Assembly (NCBI RefSeq): GCF_007097365.1
Contig: NZ_VJZR01000011.1
Span: forward strand, 64,952-124,957
Direction of reading: 5' to 3'
DNA: 60,006 nucleotides
From: Flavobacterium franklandianum
GTDB taxonomy: Bacteria; Bacteroidota; Bacteroidia; Flavobacteriales; Flavobacteriaceae
Shown here: positions 53,905 through 60,006 of the stretch, piece after piece
How positions within the stretch are numbered: the stretch's first letter is position 1
How the letters are laid out: each line of letters begins with the position of its first letter
Notes under the pieces: model-generated
What the model was told of the DNA's origin: nothing
Seen by the model: the letters and a program-made list of their open reading frames with translations, nothing else
Database searches by the model: none
Program-made: the position numbers and the translations under genes

Positions 53905-54170
53905 TTACCAGTTTTCTAAATCTATTAATTTCTTTCCTAAATAACTTAATTCAGCAATTTTATGCTTGGTTTACTCCAGTTTTATTATATCTACTGGAAA
54001 AACAGAACCTTCAGGAGCAATTATATTTTTCCAAGAATCAATTCTCCAATTTCGCAATTAACATTATCTTCCTTCGCAGGCATCATCGCGATATATTGAG
54101 CAACTATTACTTTGTCTTTTGCTAAATTAGCTCGAATACCATAGTATTGCGGTTTTGAAAGCTTATCCTA
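53905..54170 (-). pseudogene. Degraded gene fragment on the minus strand
   Basis: The minus strand reads DKLSKPQYYGIRANLAKDKV, then VAQYIAMMPAKEDN and EIGELILGKI, a stop and frameshift, then APEGSVFPVDIIK, a stop, and finally KIAELSYLGKKLIDLENW before the last stop (53905-53907). The protein-like composition across breaks indicates the C-terminal remnant of a lost gene. The parent family is not recognised. The gene-free span 53828-54248 holds only this remnant and the operon terminator. Confidence 0.6.
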
Positions 54171-54248
54171 TTTCAACAGAATTTTTAAAAAATTAATTGA
54201 AGAAAATCCAATTCATTTTAAAAAAAGATAGGTTCTCTCATTAAATGT

Positions 54249-55901
54249 TTATTTACTCTTTATCACATTCACATAAAAATCCTTGTTCACTTCCAATTTC
54301 AAATCTTTAGGAGTTTTTAACATAATAATCCATTCTGCTTGAGGTTTTAGCCATTGTTCTTTTCCGTTAATGTTTACTTTTACCGGTATATTGAAATTGG
54401 GAACACAATTCGTCCAGCGATATTCTAGATTGTTGCCTTGAACTTTATATTCGAAAGTCGGGATTCTAATATCTCTCAAATATTGGTCAAAAAAGGATTT
54501 TAAATCGAGTCCAATTTGTTGACTTAAATAATCCTCAATTTGTTTGGTCGTAACAGTTTGGTGGTAAAAAGTGCTGTTCAATCCACGTAAAATCGTTCTC
54601 CATTTTTCGTCGTTATTCACGATTTGGCGCAACGTGTGCAACATATTCCCGCCTTTTGGGTACATATCGCCGGAACCTTCGTTGTTTACTTCGTAATGTC
54701 CAATAATAGTTTTTTTGTTTTTTATTCCTTTTCGGGTGCCTCTAACATATTCAGCTCCGGCTTCCTTTCCGTAGTAATATTCTACAAAAAGGCTTTCAGA
54801 ATAGTTCGTAAAACCCTCGTGAATCCACATATCGGCAATATCTTTGTAGGTGATATTATTGGCAAACCATTCGTGTCCTGACTCATGAATAATAAGAAAA
54901 TCGAATTTCAATCCCCAACCTGTTCCGCTCAAATCTGTTCCAAGATACCCTTTTTTGAAATCGTTCCCATAAGTAACACTACTTTGATGTTCCATCCCTA
55001 AATATGGGGCTTCAACTAGTTTGTAGCTGTCTTCATAAAACGGATACGGCCCAAACCAATGCTCGAAAGCTTTCAACATTCTTGGTACATCTTGAAAGTG
55101 AATTTTGGCTTTTTCTAAATTATATTTCAATACATAGTAGTCACAGTCCAAATCGCCTTTTTCGCCCTTGAAAACTTCTGAAAATGAAACATAATCGCCA
55201 ATATTTATATTCACGCCATAATTATTAATGGGGTTTGACACATACCAATTGAAAGTTCTGGTGCCATCCATCATATCGATTACACTTTGCAAACGTCCAT
55301 TGGAAACATCCGTCAAATTCTTGGGAACATTCACACTAATGAGCATATCATCGACTTCATCGTACATATGATCTTTGTTCGGCCACCAAACACTCGCACC
55401 CAATCCTTGACATGAAGAGGCAATAAAAGGTTTTCCATTAGCGTCTTTATTCCAAGTAATTCCTCCATCCCAAGGCGGATTCACGGCGATTTTGGGTTTT
55501 CCACCATAAAAAATAATGACTTCTTTTATTTCTCCCGTATTTTGTGGCGCGACCAAATCGATATAAAAAACATTGCCTTCTCTTTTATATTTTAGTTCCT
55601 TACCATCCTGAGTTACTTTAACTATTTTCAATGGTTCTTGAAGATCAATTTGCATTCGTTTATAAGAATTCAAAACCTTATAACGAATGGTATTCGAACC
55701 CGAAATTGTGCTATCAGCGGGATTTACTTTAATGTCAAGATGGTAATATTTCACGTCCCACCACACTCTTTCCTTGGTAATACTTCCACGAAGACTATCT
55801 TGTCTGGTAAAAACTTCATCTTTATTTCCTAGAAGTCCTTGTGCATTTGCTGTATTAAAAATTAGAAATGCAATAAAAAAAATGGATATATATTTATTCA
55901 T
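54249..55901 (-). CDS. M1-family zinc aminopeptidase, exported
   Basis: 550 residues from ATG 55901, which gives a clean signal peptide (MNKYISIFFIAFLIFNTANA); an ATG 39 bp upstream is in frame but lengthens the signal. The zinc site is HESGH (339-343) with Glu362 in WIHEGFTNYSE, and the exopeptidase motif appears as LGMEH (301-305). The N-terminal beta domain is typical. Shorter than the ~850-residue PepN type, as usual for Bacteroidota members. Removes N-terminal residues from peptides in the periplasm. Confidence 0.9.
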   Translation of the reverse strand: MNKYISIFFIAFLIFNTANAQGLLGNKDEVFTRQDSLRGSITKERVWWDVKYYHLDIKVNPADSTISGSNTIRYKVLNSYKRMQIDLQEPLKIVKVTQDGKELKYKREGNVFYIDLVAPQNTGEIKEVIIFYGGKPKIAVNPPWDGGITWNKDANGKPFIASSCQGLGASVWWPNKDHMYDEVDDMLISVNVPKNLTDVSNGRLQSVIDMMDGTRTFNWYVSNPINNYGVNINIGDYVSFSEVFKGEKGDLDCDYYVLKYNLEKAKIHFQDVPRMLKAFEHWFGPYPFYEDSYKLVEAPYLGMEHQSSVTYGNDFKKGYLGTDLSGTGWGLKFDFLIIHESGHEWFANNITYKDIADMWIHEGFTNYSESLFVEYYYGKEAGAEYVRGTRKGIKNKKTIIGHYEVNNEGSGDMYPKGGNMLHTLRQIVNNDEKWRTILRGLNSTFYHQTVTTKQIEDYLSQQIGLDLKSFFDQYLRDIRIPTFEYKVQGNNLEYRWTNCVPNFNIPVKVNINGKEQWLKPQAEWIIMLKTPKDLKLEVNKDFYVNVIKSK

Positions 55902-56006
55902 AAAATCAATTTTAGATAAAAAGTTTGATGCTTTCGGCATCCATTTTTTTAAACCATTAAGAAATTAAGTTTTTACTTTTTCTTAATGGTTTATTTTAGA
56001 TACATA

Positions 56007-57221
56007 TTAATGCAATTTCGAAACCTTCTTTTGTTCCCCGACAGCTGCAAAATCAGTAGTTAAGCGATTGGTATAATCATCCAATAAATCTAAAACTCGT
56101 TCATTCGAATCTGATTTAACAATTAAACCTGCGTGATAATCCAAAGGAACCCTAAAGCAAACTTCCGAATCTGAAAACGAGGATAAATCAGGATGTTGAA
56201 ATTTTGATAAAGTCAACACAATTCCTGCATAAGATTTTTTGATTTTTGGCAAACAGTATTTGGTTTCTTTGACCAAAGAATCTTCGATAGCTGCCCATTC
56301 TTTCCAAAGATTAATATTGGAAGCTGCTTCTACCATTTCGGCGAGATGTGCTCCGCCAACTCGGGAAGAAGTTTCAAGAAAATAAATTTTTCCGTCGTCC
56401 TTGCATTTGATATATTCCGAATGTGCTGCTCCGTGTTTCAATCCAAAACCTTTGATAACTTGTTCATTTACTGCTTTTATTACCGTATCATCTTCAGAAT
56501 CATACTGAATATTAGCACTTCTAAAAATCCCTCCACCTTGCGAAATTTCCAATGGAGTCGTCAAATATTTTGAAGTGATACTGAACAGTATTTTGCTATT
56601 CAAAACCAAACTATCGCAATGATACACATCCCCAGATCGAAATTGCTCCACCAAATATTTAAATCTGTTATTCCCCATTTCGTTGATGTGAATCCACAAA
56701 CTTTCTTTGTCAAATATTTTTATGATTCCCAATGCCGAAGCTTCGGAACGTGGTTTTAAAACCCAAGGAGGCGAAATCGTATCGGCAAAAGTATTGATGT
56801 CGTGATCATTAAATAAAGAGCAAAAATTAGGATTTGAAATTCCACAACTCTTAGCTCTCATTCGCATTGCGAGTTTATCCCTGAAATAGCGACCAGTGGT
56901 TTGCCCCATTCCATCAATTCGAAGATTTTCGCGGAGATAAGTTGCTTTTTCGACATCATAATCGTCCAAGGCGATGATGGCATCAATTTTATTTGATTTC
57001 ATCAAATTGCCAACACCCAGTAAAAGATGCTCCAAATTCCAATCGGTATCTTGCCCTGCCATATAAAATATTTCATCAATATAGTCGGTTGGCCAAGGTT
57101 TATTGCTAAGTTTTTCGCTGGTAATGAGAAATACTTTGTTGCCTAGTTTTTTTAATTCAATCAAAAAATCGACACCCTTAAAAAAATTGGAAACACAAAT
57201 AAAGGTTTTGGCAGTTTTCAT
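56007..57221 (-). CDS. ATP-grasp domain protein
   Basis: 404 residues. An N-terminal Rossmann-like part (TFICVSNFFKGVDFLIELK) precedes the ATP-grasp core: PPWVLKPRSEASALGIIKIF (nucleotide-binding strands), EYIKCKDDGKIYFLETSSRV (metal-binding acid) and GGAHLAEMVEAAS. Carnosine-synthase- or carbamoyl-phosphate-like ligase chemistry is expected. The substrate is unknown. It sits 29 bp after the M17 aminopeptidase gene on the same strand, so it is probably co-transcribed with peptidase and esterase genes. Confidence 0.8.
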   Translation of the reverse strand: MKTAKTFICVSNFFKGVDFLIELKKLGNKVFLITSEKLSNKPWPTDYIDEIFYMAGQDTDWNLEHLLLGVGNLMKSNKIDAIIALDDYDVEKATYLRENLRIDGMGQTTGRYFRDKLAMRMRAKSCGISNPNFCSLFNDHDINTFADTISPPWVLKPRSEASALGIIKIFDKESLWIHINEMGNNRFKYLVEQFRSGDVYHCDSLVLNSKILFSITSKYLTTPLEISQGGGIFRSANIQYDSEDDTVIKAVNEQVIKGFGLKHGAAHSEYIKCKDDGKIYFLETSSRVGGAHLAEMVEAASNINLWKEWAAIEDSLVKETKYCLPKIKKSYAGIVLTLSKFQHPDLSSFSDSEVCFRVPLDYHAGLIVKSDSNERVLDLLDDYTNRLTTDFAAVGEQKKVSKLH

Positions 57222-57250
57222 ATTTGGGGAATTTACTTGTTAGCGGTCAT

Positions 57251-58681
57251 TTATAAATTTTCTATGAATTTAGTCAATAAATGAACACCATAAGCGGTGG
57301 CGTGTTTACTTTTTGCAAATTCGTCATCACCAAAGGCAACTCCAGCTATATCAAGATGCGCCCACGCTTTGTGGTTTTCGGTAAAATATTCTAGGAATTT
57401 TGCTGCTGAAATGGCTCCAGCAACAGGTTTTCCGCTGTAATTTTTTACATCGGCTATATCACTTTCAATATCGGACTTGTAACATTCCCAAAGAGGCAAT
57501 TGCCATAAACGTTCGCCAATGGCATCTCCAGATTCTTGAAGTTTCTTTGAAATAGCTTCATTATTGGTAAACAAAGCGGCACATTCGTAACCAAAAGTTC
57601 CCACGGCACTTCCTGTCAACGTGGCTATATCAACAATATATTCAGGTTTAAAATTTTTGATTAAATAGGATATTCCGTCTGCCAATACCAATCTTCCTTC
57701 GGCATCAGTATCAATAATTTCTATCGAAGTTCCGTTATAGGAATGAATGACATCACTTGGTAAAAACGATTTGGCATCCACCGCATTTTCGGCGCAAGGC
57801 ACAATAGCAGTTACTTTTACAGGTAATTTTAAATCGGCAATTAGTTGCATTGCTCCAAAAACGGCTGCTCCACCCGCCATATCACATTTCATATGCAACA
57901 TTCCAGAAGTTTTAATATTTAAACCTCCAGTGTCAAAAGTGATCCCTTTTCCCACCAAACCAATGTGCTTTGTTTTGGTATCTGCATTTTTGGGTGAATA
58001 ATTCATTATAACAAACTGAGGTTCGTTTTCGCTTCCCTTTCCAACAGCTAAAAAAGCACCTAAACCTGCTGTTTTAGAAGCTTCATAACCCAAAACCTCT
58101 ACCTGGAAACCGAATTTTTTTCCGCTTTCGTTGGCCCAATTAGACAAATATTTTGGAGTCACTTTATTAGGTGGCAAATCGACCAAACGAAGAATTTCAA
58201 GTTGGGCATCGGCAATTTTTAATCCTTTGGCCACGGATTCAGAATAATCCTTTTTAGTCATTAACAACAATTCGAAACTCTCTTTCAAGAAGGGATGTAT
58301 TTCTGTTTTTTTGAAATGGCCTAAATCATAAGTTCCTAAATGAAGTCCAGAAATTGTAGCTTCGACTTGATCTGCCGTAAATTGTTCAGGTAAAACCAAA
58401 GCAATATTTGAGCAAAATGATTCTTTTTGTTTGGAAGAAATTCTACGGAAAATGGTTTTCAACGATTTATAATCACTGTCCTTTCCTAGCCCAATAAATA
58501 TATGGGTAGAGTCGTATTTTTCGACAATATAATGAGTATCTTTCTTTCCATAGAATACTTTAGAATTAACCGAAACTCCTTGGAATTCGATAGGAACTAG
58601 ACTTTTTGAATAGGTTTCGAAAACTGGAATTAAGATGGTTCCAGTAAATGTATCGAGGTTTTTTATTGTAATTGTTTTCAT
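57251..58681 (-). CDS. Leucyl aminopeptidase family (M17)
   Basis: 476 residues. Metal/catalytic motifs: VGKGITFDTGGLNIK (Lys245, Asp250), HMKCDMAGGAAV (Asp267) and IIDTDAEGRLVLADG (Asp326, Glu328, Arg330; the family NTDAEGRL reads DTDAEGRL here). Cytoplasmic hexameric exopeptidase with two metals. 6 bp after the esterase gene. Confidence 0.9.
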   Translation of the reverse strand: MKTITIKNLDTFTGTILIPVFETYSKSLVPIEFQGVSVNSKVFYGKKDTHYIVEKYDSTHIFIGLGKDSDYKSLKTIFRRISSKQKESFCSNIALVLPEQFTADQVEATISGLHLGTYDLGHFKKTEIHPFLKESFELLLMTKKDYSESVAKGLKIADAQLEILRLVDLPPNKVTPKYLSNWANESGKKFGFQVEVLGYEASKTAGLGAFLAVGKGSENEPQFVIMNYSPKNADTKTKHIGLVGKGITFDTGGLNIKTSGMLHMKCDMAGGAAVFGAMQLIADLKLPVKVTAIVPCAENAVDAKSFLPSDVIHSYNGTSIEIIDTDAEGRLVLADGISYLIKNFKPEYIVDIATLTGSAVGTFGYECAALFTNNEAISKKLQESGDAIGERLWQLPLWECYKSDIESDIADVKNYSGKPVAGAISAAKFLEYFTENHKAWAHLDIAGVAFGDDEFAKSKHATAYGVHLLTKFIENL

Positions 58682-58687
58682 TTGTTG

Positions 58688-59824
58688 TTATTCTGTTGTG
58701 TTAAAAAAAAGCCATTCTATTGCCTTTGGAAACTCATCACTCCAATACCTTTCATTGTGTTTTCCGTGCCTATTGATACTTAAATTTATCTTCATTTTAT
58801 CCTTAACGAATTCGCTCGAAATCATATTATTTTTAAAATTTTGAACGTGTTCAATCATTGTATCACTTTCATCACCACCTGCATATAAATAAACTTTGGT
58901 GTCGTCATTGTTTGTTGAATTGGAATCGATTTTAAGTTTTGGAACCACCCATAAGGAAGGAGAAAAAATCATCAATTTTCCGTATACTTCTGGATTTCGC
59001 AATCCACTGAAAATACTGACCAATCCACCCATTGAACTACCACCAATTCCGGTGTGTTCGCGTTCGGATTTCGTTCTGAAATTACTATCTACGAATGGTT
59101 TCAATGTTTCGGTCACAAAACGAATGTATTTCTTACCTTGACCTTTTCCAAGTACAGTTTTGCCCACATTGTATTCCTTCACTCGATCTTCTTCGGCGTG
59201 TTCGATAGCGATGATGATAATTTTTCCAATTTTATATTCAGACATTACTGCCAGTTTTTTGTCGATTTCCCAATTGCCGTGTTTGGCTGCTTCGTTGAAT
59301 AAATTCTGCGCATCTTGCAAATACATTACAGGATATCTTTCGCTAGATTTGTCATAATCGTGCGGTAGCAAGGCCCATATTTTTCTGGTTTTATTGAGCT
59401 GCGGAATTTCAAATTCGTCTGAAATTAACTGTACTTGCGGTAAAAAAGATTGTTTGAAGGGCAACCAATTTTTTCTCCATCTTGCCACATATTCGTTTTG
59501 GATTCCTGAATGATTTCTGGTCGAACGGTTTTCGGTTCGGTTTCCGTGAATGTCAATTTCTACCTCACTCCAATCGCCTTTGGTAAATTTATATAGTAAT
59601 TCCTGTGGATAAATAAAATCCGCCGGGAATTCATATTGAAATAAATTATCCTCGATTTTAGTCATCAAAAAATTAAGATCTTGTGTATGCCAATTATTAA
59701 AATTCCCTGAAATATAAACAGGTCTAGCATCGTCTTCGTCCGTTTTTAAAATAATCTGAAGTCCTTTTATTTTATTGTTGTTTTCTGCTGTAAAGGTTGT
59801 ATTCTCTGAAATCATCTCTTGCAT
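58688..59824 (-). CDS. Esterase (PF00756) with N-terminal CBM48-like domain
   Basis: 378 residues. The N-terminal ~100 residues form an E-set/CBM48-like module (RPVYISGNFNNWHTQDLNFL). The esterase domain has IWALLPHDYDKSSERYPVMY and nucleophile Ser264 in GIGGSSMGGLVS; the likely catalytic His is in NRHGKHNERYW near the C-terminus. No signal peptide. First gene of a minus-strand unit with the M17 peptidase and ATP-grasp genes. Siderophore-esterase or acyl-ester hydrolase roles are possible. Confidence 0.82.
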   Translation of the reverse strand: MQEMISENTTFTAENNNKIKGLQIILKTDEDDARPVYISGNFNNWHTQDLNFLMTKIEDNLFQYEFPADFIYPQELLYKFTKGDWSEVEIDIHGNRTENRSTRNHSGIQNEYVARWRKNWLPFKQSFLPQVQLISDEFEIPQLNKTRKIWALLPHDYDKSSERYPVMYLQDAQNLFNEAAKHGNWEIDKKLAVMSEYKIGKIIIIAIEHAEEDRVKEYNVGKTVLGKGQGKKYIRFVTETLKPFVDSNFRTKSEREHTGIGGSSMGGLVSIFSGLRNPEVYGKLMIFSPSLWVVPKLKIDSNSTNNDDTKVYLYAGGDESDTMIEHVQNFKNNMISSEFVKDKMKINLSINRHGKHNERYWSDEFPKAIEWLFFNTTE

Positions 59825-59892
59825 TGTAGTATCAAATTTTGTAATAAAAAGTAAATATAGTGGATTGGTATTGGATTTAAAAGAAAAAATAG

Positions 59893-59925
59893 AAACCCAA
59901 TAGTAAATGAATCACTATTGGGTTT
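59893..59925. terminator. Terminator hairpin near the right edge
   Basis: A perfect 12-bp stem, AAACCCAATAGT with ACTATTGGGTTT, has a 9-nt loop, followed by T-rich sequence on the minus-strand side. Probably ends a gene entering from the right. Confidence 0.7.
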
Positions 59926-59938
59926 TATGAAATGAATT

Positions 59939-59961
59939 ACCCCGAGGCAGAGCCTCGAGGT
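59939..59961. repeat. REP-like GC-rich hairpin
   Basis: ACCCCGAGGC and GCCTCGAGGT form a 10-bp stem with one mismatch and a 3-nt loop, GC-rich against an A/T background. It looks like a repetitive extragenic palindrome. The last ~45 bp of the window show no gene. Confidence 0.55.
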
Positions 59962-60006
59962 ATCGTGTTACTCGAAAGTTAACCGTAGCTGGTTTTTGTT
60001 AAACGA

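Overview
The window is chromosomal DNA from a Bacteroidota bacterium, most likely a Flavobacterium or close relative. This rests on the strongly AT-rich sequence, the TAnnTTTG promoter boxes, the scarcity of Shine-Dalgarno sites, typical flavobacterial families (DUF2911, DUF3494-like, short LeuA, fused E1 alpha/beta) and A/T-rich dispersed palindromes between genes. No rRNA, tRNA, CRISPR array or insertion sequence was recognised. All family names come from reading the translations by eye; no database search was run.

Layout. 1-2410: the end of a Thr/Ala-repeat surface protein and a secreted ice-binding-like protein. 2559-3137: a decayed LigD phosphoesterase gene. 3485-7457: fused branched-chain/2-oxo acid dehydrogenase E1, a small monooxygenase-fold protein and a conserved helical protein. 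7611-14450: a complete leuA-ilvD-ilvB-ilvN-ilvC operon. 14711-20440: a biosynthetic cluster with FAD oxidoreductase, methyltransferase, type III polyketide synthase, dehydratase, ketosynthase, acyl carrier protein and phosphopantetheinyl transferase. Its genes could build an acyl chain on a dedicated carrier protein, extend it to an aromatic or pyrone lipid, then methylate and oxidise it. 20437-23633: a DnaQ-like protein with altered catalytic residues, a cNMP/CBS/DUF294 protein and a DUF2911 protein.

23772-30901 is the most unusual region. It is a 7.1-kb element of small, tightly packed plus-strand genes flanked by two 28-bp sites built like Xer/dif sites. It encodes a rolling-circle-type Rep, a candidate capsid protein, several one-helix membrane proteins and a muramidase-like virion protein. 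It has no recognisable integrase, packaging ATPase, tail or Zot gene. The best reading is an integrated, tailless, probably membrane-containing ssDNA phage, similar in outline to Flavobacterium phage FLiP, that uses the host XerCD recombinase.

30993-37385: housekeeping genes (type II NADH dehydrogenase, two helicases, thioesterase, small conserved proteins). 37595-42872: an amidoligase cluster (esterase, ATP-grasp, GCS2-type carboxylate-amine ligase, class I glutamine amidotransferase, ATP-grasp-like protein) that probably makes or modifies an unknown peptide-like compound. 43491-53827: a ten-gene operon for oxidative sugar breakdown (GMC dehydrogenase with its hitch-hiker subunit and cytochrome c, two Gfo/Idh/MocA oxidoreductases, a DUF1080 protein, three TIM-barrel proteins, a sugar/nucleoside permease), fitting the 3-keto-glycoside route. 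54249-59824, minus strand: M1 aminopeptidase, ATP-grasp protein, M17 aminopeptidase and esterase, possibly related in function to the amidoligase cluster on the other side of the sugar operon.
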